DNA of 64,000 bases. It comes from Methylovorus glucosotrophus. GTDB taxonomy: Bacteria > Pseudomonadota > Gammaproteobacteria > Burkholderiales > Methylophilaceae. The notes beneath the pieces were generated by a model. It did no database searches and had not been told where the DNA came from. It saw nothing but the letters and a program-made list of their open reading frames with translations. Shown here one piece after another: positions 37,725-47,206 of the stretch. The stretch's first letter is position 1. Every line of letters begins with the position of its first letter. The stretch lies in assembly GCF_009858335.1 (NCBI RefSeq), contig NZ_VMSE01000002.1:515324-579323 (forward strand). Reading direction: 5' to 3'. The translations under genes and the position numbers were made by a program.

Positions 37725-38179
37725 GGTTCACCGCGTTCCAGATGGGTAATGATGTTGAGCGGGAAACGTTGTCCCGCCAGATAATGTTCGATGCAGGTCA
37801 GCACCTGCGGGCTACGATGCAGCGCGCGGCATGCCTGGATTTCCTCCAGGCTCATCCACAAGGCGCGCCGTATGCCGCTATCCAGTGGCTGCTCGGGATC
37901 GTGATCGGACACTGCGCCAATAAAGGCATACCGCATATAGGTAATGTCTTTTTGCGGATGGTGCCACTGATAAATGCCGAGCAGGGCTTGCGGCTCAAAG
38001 CGGTAGGCGGATTCTTCGCGGGTTTCGCGGATCACGGCTTCCAGCAGCGATTCGCCACGCTCCAGATGACCGGCCGGCTGGTTGAAGCGCACGCCGTCGG
38101 CGGTGTCTTCTTCTACCAGCAGAAATTTGCCGTCCTGCTCAACGATGGCGGCGACAGTGGTGTTGGGTTTCCAGACCAT
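37721..38179 (-). CDS. nudJ: Nudix hydrolase NudJ
   Basis: 152-aa Nudix protein with the box [20 protein letters not shown] near residues 38-57 and the opening [22 protein letters not shown] typical of NudJ, a pyrophosphatase acting on nucleoside tri- and diphosphates and on HMP-pyrophosphate. Start at ATG 38179; ATGA overlap with mnmA. The linkage to mnmA is the main reason for choosing NudJ among Nudix families. Confidence 0.87.
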   Translation of the reverse strand: MVWKPNTTVAAIVEQDGKFLLVEEDTADGVRFNQPAGHLERGESLLEAVIRETREESAYRFEPQALLGIYQWHHPQKDITYMRYAFIGAVSDHDPEQPLDSGIRRALWMSLEEIQACRALHRSPQVLTCIEHYLAGQRFPLNIITHLERGEP

Positions 38180-38223
38180 GCAATTGCTTGAAAAATTGCA
38201 TATTTTACCGCGCTTGCTACGGC

Positions 38224-38859
38224 TTAGCCATTCAAACCGGGAAAAAGTCCGCTAACACCCTGCGCAATGAACTCCACCGCCATCGCTGCCAGAATCAGGC
38301 CCATCAGGCGGGTCACGATGTTAATCCCCAGTGTCCCCAGCTTGTGGGCAATCGCCGAAGACAGTCGCAAGGTCAGCCAGATCAGCAGGCATACCGCGGC
38401 TACCGGCACAATCAATGACACATGCCCCCAGAAACCGGAATGCTTTTGCGCCGTGATGATCATGCTACTGATGGCGCCCGGCCCAGCCAGTAGCGGAATG
38501 CTGAGCGGCACGATGGCGATGACCTCGCGCTCGGCGACTGCCTGGGCTTCTTCCGGCGTCTGCCGGGCGTGGCTTTGCTTGCCGTGCATCATGGAGATGG
38601 CGATCAGCATGACCAGTATGCCGCCACCGACCTGAAACGAGGGGATGCTGATGCTGAAAAAATCCAGAATGCCGTTGCCAAGAAACGCCGATGTCATCAG
38701 TACAACAAATACCGTCAGCCCAACTGTTTTGGCAGTGCGTGCGCGATCTTTGGGACTCCAGCCATCGGTAGCGCTGATAAAGATAGGCACGCTGCCCACC
38801 GGGTTGACGATGGCAAACAGGGCAATGCCGGTTTTGAACAGGTAGGCCCATTCGCTCAT
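38224..38859 (-). CDS. MarC/UPF0056 family inner-membrane protein
   Basis: 211 aa with about six transmembrane segments (LFKTGIALFAIVNPVGSVPIF, VGLTVFVVLMTSAFLG, GGGILVMLIAISMM, IVPLSIPLLAGPGAISSMII, VSLIVPVAAVCLLIWLTL, LMGLILAAMAVEFIAQGV). The NPVG and LLAGPGAISS motifs are family signatures. Function unknown; the old link to multiple antibiotic resistance was not upheld. It stands alone, divergent from the DJ-1 gene. Confidence 0.9.
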   Translation of the reverse strand: MSEWAYLFKTGIALFAIVNPVGSVPIFISATDGWSPKDRARTAKTVGLTVFVVLMTSAFLGNGILDFFSISIPSFQVGGGILVMLIAISMMHGKQSHARQTPEEAQAVAEREVIAIVPLSIPLLAGPGAISSMIITAQKHSGFWGHVSLIVPVAAVCLLIWLTLRLSSAIAHKLGTLGINIVTRLMGLILAAMAVEFIAQGVSGLFPGLNG

Positions 38860-38955
38860 AGCTTCAGATTCTCCGTGACAGGCTTCGGTTGGTGGTTTTT
38901 GTAGACATCAGTTAGTATTTGTCACCATTTGATTATAACTGCCGCACAAGGTTTT

Positions 38956-39504
38956 ATGCCCTCTGTATTGATTCCACTGGCCCATGGCTGTGAAGAGATG
39001 GAAGCCGTCATCGTGATGGACATTCTGCGTCGCGCTGGCGTGGATGTTGTGGCGGCCAGTTTGACGCCAGGCCCGGTGGTCTGTAGCCGGGGAACACGCC
39101 TGCTGGCGGATGCCTTGCTGGATGAAGTATTGCAGCAACCATTCGACATGCTGGTATTGCCCGGCGGCATGCCAGGTTCCGAGCACTTGAAAAATGATGC
39201 GCGCATTCAGACACTGCTGACGCACTATGCTGCAGAAGGCCGCTATATTGCCGCCATCTGCGCGGCGCCCATGGCCCTGCATGCGGCCGGATTGCTTGAA
39301 GGCAAGCGCGCAACCAGCTTCCCCGGTGTGCTGGATCAGTTGCCGGGCACGCATCACTATGTGGAAGATGCCGTGGTCAGGGATGGCAACACCGTCACCT
39401 CACGCGGCCCCGGCACGGCGATGTCGTTTGCGCTGGCGCTGGTGGGCTTGTTGTGTGGCGAAGCCAAGCGTCAGGCGGTAGAGGAACCCTTGCAACGATC
39501 ATGA
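38956..39504 (+). CDS. DJ-1/PfpI family protein (YajL-like)
   Basis: 182-aa flavodoxin-like protein. The nucleophilic Cys is in IAAICAAPMALHAAGLL (near residue 105), with the Glu in GCEEMEAVIVMDILRRAG, and LVLPGGMPGSEHL before it, as in YajL/ThiJ. The ATG at 38956 is chosen because CAAGG lies just upstream and it gives MPSVLIPLAHGCEE. Proposed family roles include protein repair of glycated or oxidised groups and chaperone activity; these are debated. Its stop overlaps maf (ATGATGA). Confidence 0.9.
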   Translation: MPSVLIPLAHGCEEMEAVIVMDILRRAGVDVVAASLTPGPVVCSRGTRLLADALLDEVLQQPFDMLVLPGGMPGSEHLKNDARIQTLLTHYAAEGRYIAAICAAPMALHAAGLLEGKRATSFPGVLDQLPGTHHYVEDAVVRDGNTVTSRGPGTAMSFALALVGLLCGEAKRQAVEEPLQRS

Positions 39505-40091
39505 TGAAAAAACGCCTATACCTGGCATCGCGTTCTCCGCGCCGTGCCGAGCTGCTCCAGCAATTAGGCCTGGAGACGATATTCATGGCGGCCGATGTGG
39601 ATGAGTCGCCGCTGCCTGATGAAGCCCCCCACGATTATGTGCTGCGCCTGGCGCGGGCCAAGGCGGAAACCGGCCTCGCCGCATTGCAGGCGCAGGGGGG
39701 TGAAGCCCTGCCCCTGCTCGCGGCGGATACCACGGTGGCGATTGATGGGCTGATACTTGGCAAGCCGGAAGACGATGCGGATGCCCGCGCGATGCTGTTG
39801 CGCATGTCCGGGCGCTGGCATGAGGTGCACACCGGTGTGGCTGTCGCCTCGGCATCGGGCGTGCATGTCCGCTTGTCTACCACCCGTGTGGAGATGACGA
39901 CGCTGGACGAGGCCACCATTCAGGCTTACATTGCCACCGGCGAGCCGCGTGACAAAGCGGGGGCCTATGGCATCCAGGGCTTGGCCAGTACTTTTATTCG
40001 CCGTATTGAAGGCAGCTATTCCGGGGTGATGGGCTTGCCGGTGTTTGAGACGTCCGAACTATTGAAGCAGGCAGGAATTTCCGTGTTGTGA
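39501..40091 (+). CDS. maf: Maf-family nucleotide pyrophosphatase
   Basis: 196-aa Maf protein (YhdE-type dTTP/UTP pyrophosphatase and house-cleaning enzyme). Signature LASRSPRRAELLQQLG at the N-terminus, then LLAADTTVAIDGLILGKPE near residue 78 and GEPRDKAGAYGIQG near 150. Either ATG at 39501 or 39504 is possible. It lies just ahead of rng, an order conserved in many proteobacteria. Confidence 0.93.
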   Translation: MMKKRLYLASRSPRRAELLQQLGLETIFMAADVDESPLPDEAPHDYVLRLARAKAETGLAALQAQGGEALPLLAADTTVAIDGLILGKPEDDADARAMLLRMSGRWHEVHTGVAVASASGVHVRLSTTRVEMTTLDEATIQAYIATGEPRDKAGAYGIQGLASTFIRRIEGSYSGVMGLPVFETSELLKQAGISVL

Positions 40092-40122
40092 ACGTCATGC
40101 ATGCATGGCAGAGAGCTGGTAA

Positions 40123-41580
40123 ATGAGTGAAGACATTCTGATCAACGTGACCCCGCAAGAAACGCGGGTAGCCATTATCGAGCAGTGCATCGTGCAGGAG
40201 CTGCATATCGAGCGCAATACCTCGCTGGGTCTGGTGGGCAATATCTACCGGGGCCGCGTCTGCCGGGTGTTGCCGGGCATGCAGTCTGCGTTTGTCGAGA
40301 TCGGCCTGCAGCGCGCGGCATTTCTGCATGTGGCAGATGTGCTGGAGTGCGCCAATAGCGACAAGGACAAGGAAAAAACCATCCAGGAAGTGCTGCACGA
40401 AGGCCAGCCCATCATGGTGCAGGTGATCAAGGAGCCGATAGGGACCAAGGGTGCGCGCCTCACTACCCAGATCAGCATAGCCGGGCGCTTTCTGGTGTAT
40501 CTGCCACAGCAGCAGCATATCGGCGTGTCGCAGCGGATTGAAGACGAAGCCGAGCGCGAATTTCTGAAAGAGCGGTTGCTGAAACTGTTGCCGGAAAACC
40601 GGCAGGGCGGTTACATCATACGCACCATGTCCGAGACCGCCACCGATGATGAATTGCTGGCGGATGTGGATTATCTCAACAAGGTCTGGAGCAATATCCA
40701 GGCGGCCAGCCATGGCGCGGCAGACCGCTCGCTGGTGTTTCAGGATCTCAGCCTGCCCATGCGCGTGTTGCGCGATGTGGTGAATGAAGACACTGACCGC
40801 GTGCTGGTCGATTCGCGCGAGACTTACCAGAAGCTATTGGAGTTTGGTCAGCACTACGCGATAGGTGCGGTGAAAAAGCTGGAACATTACCAGGGCGAGC
40901 GCCCGCTGTTTGATATGTACCACGTCGAGCAGGAAATCGAGCGTGCCATGTCGCGCAAGGTGGAGATGAAGTCCGGCGGCTATCTCATTTTTGACCAGAC
41001 CGAAGCGCTGACCACGGTGGACGTGAACACCGGCGGTTTCGTCAATGGTCGCAGTCTGGCCGATACCATCTTCAAAACCAATCTTGAAGCGTCGCAATGT
41101 ATTGCCCGGCAGCTGCGCCTGCGCAATCTGGGCGGCATCATCATCATCGACTTCATAGACATGGATGAGGATGAACATCGCGTGGCGGTGCTGGATGAAC
41201 TGAAACGCGCACTGGCCAAAGACCGCGCCCGTACCGGTATCAGCGGATTCTCGGCACTAGGCCTGGTGGAAATGACGCGCAAGCGCACGCGCGAGAGTCT
41301 GGCGCATATTCTGTGTGAACCATGTCCGGCCTGTCAGGGGCGCGGTGAAATCAAAACTGCGCAAACCATCTGCTATGAAATCCTGCGCGAGCTGTTGCGG
41401 CATGCCCGCCAATTCACGGCGCGCGAGTTGCGCGTGCTGGCCTCGCCCAAGGTCATTGATCTGTTGCTGGATGAAGAGTCGCAGAGTCTCGCCAATCTGT
41501 CGGACTTTATTGGCAAGCCGGTGTCGCTGCAGGCCGAAACCCAATATCCGCAGGAAAACTTCGACATCATCCTGATGTAA
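40123..41580 (+). CDS. rng: Ribonuclease G
   Basis: 485-aa endoribonuclease for 16S rRNA 5' maturation and mRNA decay. An S1 domain (about 38-120, GNIYRGRVCRVLPGMQSAFVEIG) leads to the RNase E/G catalytic core with metal ligands in TVDVNTGGFVNGR and IIIDFIDMDEDEH and the zinc-link CEPCPACQGRG near residue 400. There is no long RNase E C-terminal scaffold. It follows maf after 31 bases and ends in a strong terminator. Confidence 0.96.
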   Translation: MSEDILINVTPQETRVAIIEQCIVQELHIERNTSLGLVGNIYRGRVCRVLPGMQSAFVEIGLQRAAFLHVADVLECANSDKDKEKTIQEVLHEGQPIMVQVIKEPIGTKGARLTTQISIAGRFLVYLPQQQHIGVSQRIEDEAEREFLKERLLKLLPENRQGGYIIRTMSETATDDELLADVDYLNKVWSNIQAASHGAADRSLVFQDLSLPMRVLRDVVNEDTDRVLVDSRETYQKLLEFGQHYAIGAVKKLEHYQGERPLFDMYHVEQEIERAMSRKVEMKSGGYLIFDQTEALTTVDVNTGGFVNGRSLADTIFKTNLEASQCIARQLRLRNLGGIIIIDFIDMDEDEHRVAVLDELKRALAKDRARTGISGFSALGLVEMTRKRTRESLAHILCEPCPACQGRGEIKTAQTICYEILRELLRHARQFTARELRVLASPKVIDLLLDEESQSLANLSDFIGKPVSLQAETQYPQENFDIILM

Positions 41581-41600
41581 GGCGGCATGCTTGATAAATA

Positions 41601-41638
41601 AAAAAACGGCGCGACCATCTGATCGCGCCGTTTTTTAT
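41601..41638. terminator. Bidirectional terminator, rng/yggT
   Basis: AAAAAACGGCGCGA (41601-41614) and TCGCGCCGTTTTTT (41623-41636) form a 14-base perfect stem with an eight-base loop between convergent rng and yggT. Confidence 0.9.
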
Positions 41639-41663
41639 TGGATATCTGCGAAGAGACTGTAGC

Positions 41664-42239
41664 TTAGAACAGCTTGAGGAATTGCAGCTCCAGTGGCGCC
41701 ACGACCAGCATCAACAGCAATTGGGCGATGATGAAGACCAGAATCGGCGTCAGATCAAAGCCCCCTACCAGCGGTACCCGATTACGCAGCGGGGCCAATA
41801 TGGGACGGGTCAAAGCATCCAGCACTGGAGTAATCACCGTGTAGGGATTCACCCAGCTCAGGATAGCCTGCAGGATAACGGCATACAGGAAGATATAAAT
41901 GCTGAGCTTGATCAGCCCGACCACGGCGAGACCCACCAGCGCAATCCATACGCCACCGCCTGCAACCATCAGCGGAAAGTCACTCAACCATAATGAAGCG
42001 AGCTTCAATATCAGCTGGGCGACAAAAGCCACGATCAGCGTGGAGATATCCAGTCCGCCCCAGCCAGGAATCACCCGGCGCAGCGGCTTGACCGCAAAGT
42101 TGGTAATGGCCACGACGAATTGCGATGCCGGGTTTTTGAAAGGCGCGCCAGTCAGCTGCAGGTAAAAACGCAGCAGCGCGGCCAGGGTAAACATGCCGAG
42201 TATGGTTTCCAGCAGAAATTGCAAAGCGTTGGCGATCAT
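41664..42239 (-). CDS. yggT: YggT family inner-membrane protein
   Basis: 191 aa with two tandem YGGT repeats, each of two hydrophobic segments (LLETILGMFTLAALLRFYLQL and, later, LSIYIFLYAVILQAILSWV) and a conserved basic patch after each (FAVKPLRRVIPGWGGLD; LTRPILAPLRNRVPLVGG). Role not established; linked in other bacteria to osmotic protection and cell-shape proteins. It is one base from the proC stop, so co-translated with it. Confidence 0.9.
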   Translation of the reverse strand: MIANALQFLLETILGMFTLAALLRFYLQLTGAPFKNPASQFVVAITNFAVKPLRRVIPGWGGLDISTLIVAFVAQLILKLASLWLSDFPLMVAGGGVWIALVGLAVVGLIKLSIYIFLYAVILQAILSWVNPYTVITPVLDALTRPILAPLRNRVPLVGGFDLTPILVFIIAQLLLMLVVAPLELQFLKLF

Positions 42240-42240
42240 G

Positions 42241-43053
42241 TCATTCCTTACCTAATTGGTCGCCCAGCTCGGCAGAGCGGGCGGCAGCAGCGTGAGCTGC
42301 CTGAATAATGGCGTTTTTAACCCCGGCGGTATCCATGGAGAGCAGGGCGCGTTCGGTGGTGCCGCCTTTGGAAGTCACCTGCGCACGCAACGTGGCGGGC
42401 GTCTCGCTGCTCTGGGCGGCGAGGGCGGTTGCTCCGGCAAAGGTCTGCAGGCTGAGCAAGCGGGCGTCTTCTGCACTCAAGCCCAGCTCCAGCGCGGCTT
42501 GCTGCATGGCCTCTATGAAATAAAACACATAGGCGGGGCCGCTACCGGAGATGGCGGTGACCGCATCCATTTTCTGCTCGGCGTCCAGCCACACGGTTTT
42601 CCCCGCGGCCTGCATGATGGTGTCGGCAATGTCTTTTTGTGCGGCGCTGACGGCAGGCAAGGCGTACAGGGCGGAAATCCCCGCCTGTATCTGCGCCGGT
42701 GTATTTGGCATGACGCGCACGATGGCCTGGTAACCGCCAAGCCAGCGCGCCAGATCCTGGCTGCGGATACCGGCGGCAATCGAGATTACCAGCTGCCCAT
42801 GCAGCAGGCTACCCAGAAAGATCGCCAGGTCGCGCAGTTGCTGCGGCTTCACGGCCAGCACAATGACATCGGCACTGCTCACGCTGGGCAGTTGCTCGGT
42901 CACATGCACACCATATTCTGCGTGCAGTTGCTGGCGCTTGTCGGCATCCGGCTCGATGACGCTGATGGCATCCATGGCGTAACCATTGCTCTGCAGGCCG
43001 CCGATAAGGGCGCGCGCCATATTGCCGCCGCCGATGAAACTGATTTTTGTCAT
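42241..43053 (-). CDS. proC: Pyrroline-5-carboxylate reductase
   Basis: Last step of proline synthesis. 270 aa with NAD(P) motif FIGGGNMARALIGGL at the N-terminus, VKPQQLRDLA near 68, and the C-terminal signature ATALAAQSSETPATLRAQVTSKGGTTERAL. The ATG at 43053 matches the family N-terminus. It sits in the conserved yggS-proC-yggT order. Confidence 0.95.
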   Translation of the reverse strand: MTKISFIGGGNMARALIGGLQSNGYAMDAISVIEPDADKRQQLHAEYGVHVTEQLPSVSSADVIVLAVKPQQLRDLAIFLGSLLHGQLVISIAAGIRSQDLARWLGGYQAIVRVMPNTPAQIQAGISALYALPAVSAAQKDIADTIMQAAGKTVWLDAEQKMDAVTAISGSGPAYVFYFIEAMQQAALELGLSAEDARLLSLQTFAGATALAAQSSETPATLRAQVTSKGGTTERALLSMDTAGVKNAIIQAAHAAAARSAELGDQLGKE

Positions 43054-43129
43054 GGTTTATCGTTCAGTATTTAAAGTGTTTTGCGTTGCACTGCGTGTTG
43101 CGGTTGTCCTGACATGCGCTCCCCGCGGG

Positions 43130-43831
43130 TCATGCCGTCGCTGCCTTCGCCGGACGTGGGCCGAAAATGGCCGAGCCCACCCGCACGATAGTGGCGCCTT
43201 CGCCTATGGCAACCGGAAAATCTTCCGACATGCCTATCGACAAGGTATCCAGCGCGATGCCTTGCTGCCTCAGCGCATCATACAGGGCGCGCACCATTCT
43301 AAACTGCGCACGTTGCAATTCCATATCGGGCGTAGGGGCAGGTATCGCCATCAGACCGCGCAGTTGCAGGCGCGGCAATTGGGTGATGGCACTCGCCAAG
43401 GCGTATGCCTCCTCTGGCGCAATGCCGCTTTTGCTTTCCTCATGGCTGACATTCACTTGCAGGCATATCTGCAGTGGGGGCAGCTCCGCTGGCCTGGCGG
43501 CGTTCAGTCGCTCGGCAATCTTGAGCCGGTCCACACCATGCACCCAGCTAAAGTGCTGGGCGATAGGCTGAGTTTTGTTACTCTGGATGGGGCCGATGAA
43601 ATGCCACTCAATCGGCAGGTCTTGCAGCAGCGCCTGTTTGTTCAGGGCTTCCTGCAGATAATTCTCGCCAAACCGTTGCTGACCAGCGGCCCATGCATCG
43701 CGGATGGCATCGGCGTTTTGCGCCTTGCTGACGGCCAGCAGGGTAATCTCCTGCGGGTCGCGTCCAGCGGCCGTGGCCGACTGACAAATACGGGCTTGCA
43801 CGGCTTGCAAGCGTTCTGTGATTGCGCTCAT
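43130..43831 (-). CDS. yggS: PLP homeostasis protein YggS (YBL036C family)
   Basis: 233-aa single-domain PLP-binding barrel protein. The PLP Lys lies in TLLAVSKAQNADAIRDAW near residue 36; HFIGPIQSNKTQPI near 78 and LSIGMSEDFPVAIGEGATIVRVGSAIFG near 205 are family signatures. It buffers free PLP and affects amino-acid pools. It is divergent from pilT with 42 bases between starts. Confidence 0.93.
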   Translation of the reverse strand: MSAITERLQAVQARICQSATAAGRDPQEITLLAVSKAQNADAIRDAWAAGQQRFGENYLQEALNKQALLQDLPIEWHFIGPIQSNKTQPIAQHFSWVHGVDRLKIAERLNAARPAELPPLQICLQVNVSHEESKSGIAPEEAYALASAITQLPRLQLRGLMAIPAPTPDMELQRAQFRMVRALYDALRQQGIALDTLSIGMSEDFPVAIGEGATIVRVGSAIFGPRPAKAATA

Positions 43832-43873
43832 AATCCATTCATCATTTTTATAAAATTATAGCAGGAGCCTAGG

Positions 43874-44917
43874 GTGGATATTTCGGATTTGTTGGCGTTC
43901 TCGGTTAAAAACAAGGCTTCTGATTTGCATCTTTCCGCCGGTATGCCACCCATGATCCGGGTGCATGGCGACGTGCGCAAAATCAACCTGCCGTCCATGG
44001 ATCACAGCCAGGTGCACGACATGGTGTATGACATCATGAACGACGGCCAGCGCAAGATTTACGAAGAAACCCTGGAGTGCGATTTCTCGTTCGAGATTCC
44101 CAATCTTGCCCGTTTCCGGGTCAATGCCTTTAACCAGAATCGCGGTGCGGGCGCGGTATTTCGTACCATCCCCTCCAAGATTCTGAGCATGGAAGAGCTG
44201 AACTGTCCGCCTATCTTCCGTGAAATCGCGCAAAACCCGCGCGGCATCGTGCTGGTGACCGGGCCAACCGGTTCCGGCAAATCCACCACGCTGGCGGCCA
44301 TGGTCGATTTCATCAATGAAAACGAGTACGGCCATATCCTGACGGTGGAAGACCCGATTGAGTTCGTCCACACCTCGAAAAAGTGTTTGATCAACCAGCG
44401 CGAAGTCGGTCCGCATACCCTGTCGTTCTCGAATGCCTTGCGCTCAGCGCTGCGTGAAGACCCTGACGTGATTCTGGTTGGCGAAATGCGCGACCTGGAA
44501 ACCATACGCCTGGCCCTGTCGGCCGCTGAAACCGGCCACCTGGTGTTTGGCACCCTGCATACCAGCTCGGCGGCCAAAACCATAGACCGTATCGTCGATG
44601 TATTCCCCGCGGCCGAAAAAGAAATGGTGCGCTCCATGCTCTCTGAGTCCTTACGGGCGGTGATCTCGCAAACACTGTGCAAAACCAAGGATGAGCAGGG
44701 CCGTGTTGCCGCGCATGAGATCATGATAGGCACGCCGGCCATCCGTAACCTCATCCGCGAGAACAAGATTGCGCAGATGTATTCCGCCATCCAGACCGGG
44801 CAGAATGTGGGCATGCAGACGCTGGACCAGAACCTGCAGGAGCTGGTGAAGCGCAATATCATTTCGGTGGGCGAAGCCCGTGGCAAGGCTGCCAACAAGG
44901 AATCCTTCGGCGGCTAA
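43874..44917 (+). CDS. pilT: Type IV pilus retraction ATPase PilT
   Basis: 347-aa retraction motor for twitching and DNA uptake. It starts at a GTG (43874) with AGGAG six bases upstream, giving MDISDLLAFSVKNKASDLHLSAG. Walker A VTGPTGSGKSTTLAAM near residue 132, Asp box VEDPIEFVH, Walker B VILVGEMRDLETIRLA, His box FGTLHTSSAAKTIDR and the AIRNLIRENK motif (PilT-specific AIRNLIRE) near 285 are all present. It is followed by pilU. Confidence 0.97.
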   Translation: MDISDLLAFSVKNKASDLHLSAGMPPMIRVHGDVRKINLPSMDHSQVHDMVYDIMNDGQRKIYEETLECDFSFEIPNLARFRVNAFNQNRGAGAVFRTIPSKILSMEELNCPPIFREIAQNPRGIVLVTGPTGSGKSTTLAAMVDFINENEYGHILTVEDPIEFVHTSKKCLINQREVGPHTLSFSNALRSALREDPDVILVGEMRDLETIRLALSAAETGHLVFGTLHTSSAAKTIDRIVDVFPAAEKEMVRSMLSESLRAVISQTLCKTKDEQGRVAAHEIMIGTPAIRNLIRENKIAQMYSAIQTGQNVGMQTLDQNLQELVKRNIISVGEARGKAANKESFGG

Positions 44918-44965
44918 GCAGCTTTTCGTACGATTATTCAACGCGTTTATTTAAGGTAGTCTTCC

Positions 44966-46102
44966 ATGGAAGAAGGTCAGGCAGAGAAGTTTGTTTTTGA
45001 TTTGTTGCGCATGATGATTGCCAAGAAAGCCTCTGATCTGTTCATCACGGCGGCCTTTCCACCGGCAATGAAGATCGATGGCAAGATGACGCCCATGAGC
45101 AGCCAGCCGCTCACCCCCCAGCATGTGCGCGAGATTGCCCGTGCCATCATGAACGACAAGCAGGCTGCCGAATTTGAAGCGACCCGCGAATGTAACTTCG
45201 CCATCAGCATGCCGCGTGTGGCGCGGTTCCGGGTCAATGCCTTTGTGCAGCGTGGCTCGGTCGGCCTGGTGTTCCGTACCATTACCTCGGCCATTCCCAA
45301 ATTTGATGATCTGCATCTGCCCGAGGTGTTGAAGGAAGTCTCCATGACCAAGCGAGGTCTGGTGATTCTGGTCGGCGGTACCGGCTCTGGTAAATCCACC
45401 ACGCTGGCGGCGATGATGGGCTACCGCAACGAAAACAGTTACGGTCATATCATCACCATTGAAGATCCGATTGAATTCATACATGACCACAAAAACTGCA
45501 TCGTGACCCAGCGCGAAGTGGGCGTGGATACCGATAACTGGTTTGCCGCGCTGAAAAACACGCTGCGCCAGGCACCGGATGTGATCATGATCGGCGAAAT
45601 CCGCGACCGCGAAACCATGGACTACGCCATTGCCTTTGCCGAAACCGGCCACCTGTGCATGGCGACCCTGCACGCCAACAGCACCAACCAGGCGCTGGAC
45701 CGTATCATCAACTTCTTCCCTGAAGAGCGTCGTCAGCAATTGCTGATGGATCTGTCGCTGAACATGCGGGCCTTTGTCTCGCAACGCCTGATCCCCAAGC
45801 GTGATGGTCAGGGCCGTGCGGCGGCGATTGAGATCATGCTGAATTCCCCCCTTATTTCTGACTTGGTGCTGAAGGGCGAAGTGCATGGCATCAAGGAGAT
45901 CATGGCGAAGTCACGCGAACTGGGCATGCAGACCTTTGACCAGGCCCTGTTTGATTTGTATGAGCGCGATGAAATCACCTACGAAGATGCGCTGCGCAAT
46001 GCAGACTCCATCAACGATATCCGCCTCAAGATCAAGCTCGAAGGCAAGGATGCGCAAGATCGCGATATGTCCTCCGGGCTCGATAAACTTGGAATAGTCT
46101 AG
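44966..46102 (+). CDS. pilU: PilT-like accessory retraction ATPase PilU
   Basis: 378-aa paralogue of PilT that works with it in pilus retraction. Walker A is LVGGTGSGKSTTLAAM (GGTGSGKS, as usual in PilU), Asp box IEDPIEFIHDHKNC, Walker B VIMIGEIRDRETMDYA and His box MATLHANSTNQALDR. The C-terminal extension after residue 345 with KLEGKDAQDRDMSSGLDKL is typical of PilU. It is 48 bases after pilT. Confidence 0.95.
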   Translation: MEEGQAEKFVFDLLRMMIAKKASDLFITAAFPPAMKIDGKMTPMSSQPLTPQHVREIARAIMNDKQAAEFEATRECNFAISMPRVARFRVNAFVQRGSVGLVFRTITSAIPKFDDLHLPEVLKEVSMTKRGLVILVGGTGSGKSTTLAAMMGYRNENSYGHIITIEDPIEFIHDHKNCIVTQREVGVDTDNWFAALKNTLRQAPDVIMIGEIRDRETMDYAIAFAETGHLCMATLHANSTNQALDRIINFFPEERRQQLLMDLSLNMRAFVSQRLIPKRDGQGRAAAIEIMLNSPLISDLVLKGEVHGIKEIMAKSRELGMQTFDQALFDLYERDEITYEDALRNADSINDIRLKIKLEGKDAQDRDMSSGLDKLGIV

Positions 46103-46177
46103 CTTTCAAACGCTGTAGTGATTGGTGCTGGTCATCTGGGGGAACGAACTTTGCCCTGACTTCGCTTACCAAAGGAT

Positions 46178-47146
46178 ATGGCGGCTGATATACGGATTGG
46201 TATTTCTGGTTGGCGATATCCTCCCTGGCGTGGCGTCTTTTATCCCGAAGACCTCACGCAGGCGCGGGAGCTTGAGTTTGCCTCCCGTGCGCTGCCCAGC
46301 ATTGAGCTGAATGGCTCGTTTTACGGATTGCAGCGCCCAACCAGTTACCAGCGCTGGTATCAGCAAACTCCCTCCGATTTCATCTTCAGCATTAAAGCCA
46401 CGCGTTATGTCACGCATATCCTGCGTCTGCGCGATATTGAGACTGCCATGGCGAATTTTTTTGCCTCCGGTCTGCTAGCACTCAAGGAGAAGCTCGGTCC
46501 CATCCTCTGGCAATTCCCGCCCAGTTTTAAATTCGATGCCGCCCTGTTCGAGCATTTCCTGCAACAGCTGCCACGCGATACCCATGACGCCGCTGCGCTG
46601 GCCCGCCACCATAGTCCGGAAATGGCGGGCAAGACATGGTTTGAAGTGGATGAGAAGCGGCGCCTGCGGCATGCGGTGGAAATACGGAACTCCAGTTTCG
46701 AGCATGCGGAATTCATTGCCTTGTTACGCCAATATGGAGTGGCGCTGGTCGTGGCGGATACCGCAGGCAAATGGCCGTACATGGAAGATGTGACGGCAGA
46801 TTTTGTTTACCTGCGCTTGCATGGCGATGCGGAGTTATACGCCAGCGGCTATGGCGAAGAGGCCTTGAAGCGCTGGGCGAAACGTATCAGCCAGTGGAGC
46901 CATGGCGATGAACCCGCTGACGCAAGTCGGGTTGCGGAAGCGGATGCTGCGCCATCTGCCAGAGCGCGGGATATCTATTGTTATTTTGATAATGACATCA
47001 AGGTGCGTGCACCGTTTGATGCTCGTAAGCTGTTGCAGGTGCTGGGCCGTGATCAGGGACTGGTGCCGCTGGATGCCTCCGCGCTGGAGAATGCGGTAAA
47101 GCCGCCGAGGAAGCGGGCGCCCCGCCGGCAATCGATAAAAAAATAA
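46178..47146 (+). CDS. DUF72 (YecE-like) family protein
   Basis: 322-aa TIM-barrel-like protein of the DUF72/YecE family, opening IRIGISGWRYPPWRGVFYPE and with SIELNGSFYGLQRPTSYQRWY near residue 45. The Trp-Arg-Tyr/Phe-Tyr-Pro start and the conserved Glu, Lys and Asp-Asn YCYFDNDIKVRAPFDA near 270 are family signatures. Function unknown; a phosphodiesterase or TIM-barrel hydrolase role has been speculated. It ends with a C-terminal basic tail PPRKRAPRRQSIKK. Confidence 0.88.
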   Translation: MAADIRIGISGWRYPPWRGVFYPEDLTQARELEFASRALPSIELNGSFYGLQRPTSYQRWYQQTPSDFIFSIKATRYVTHILRLRDIETAMANFFASGLLALKEKLGPILWQFPPSFKFDAALFEHFLQQLPRDTHDAAALARHHSPEMAGKTWFEVDEKRRLRHAVEIRNSSFEHAEFIALLRQYGVALVVADTAGKWPYMEDVTADFVYLRLHGDAELYASGYGEEALKRWAKRISQWSHGDEPADASRVAEADAAPSARARDIYCYFDNDIKVRAPFDARKLLQVLGRDQGLVPLDASALENAVKPPRKRAPRRQSIKK

Positions 47147-47174
47147 CGCCAGCCGATGTGGCTGGCGTTTTTGC
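47145..47174. terminator. Terminator between the DUF72 gene and pyrC'
   Basis: AACGCCAGCC (47145-47154) and GGCTGGCGTT (47160-47169) form a perfect stem with a five-base loop, followed by TTT rightward and preceded by a run of A, so it can act in both directions. Confidence 0.75.
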
Positions 47175-47206
47175 GATCTGCGGCCATGGTCAGGCCTCGA
47201 ACGAAT

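Noticed and set aside
40834..41544. Antisense frames over rng
   Set aside because: RNase G is complete in the rightward frame.
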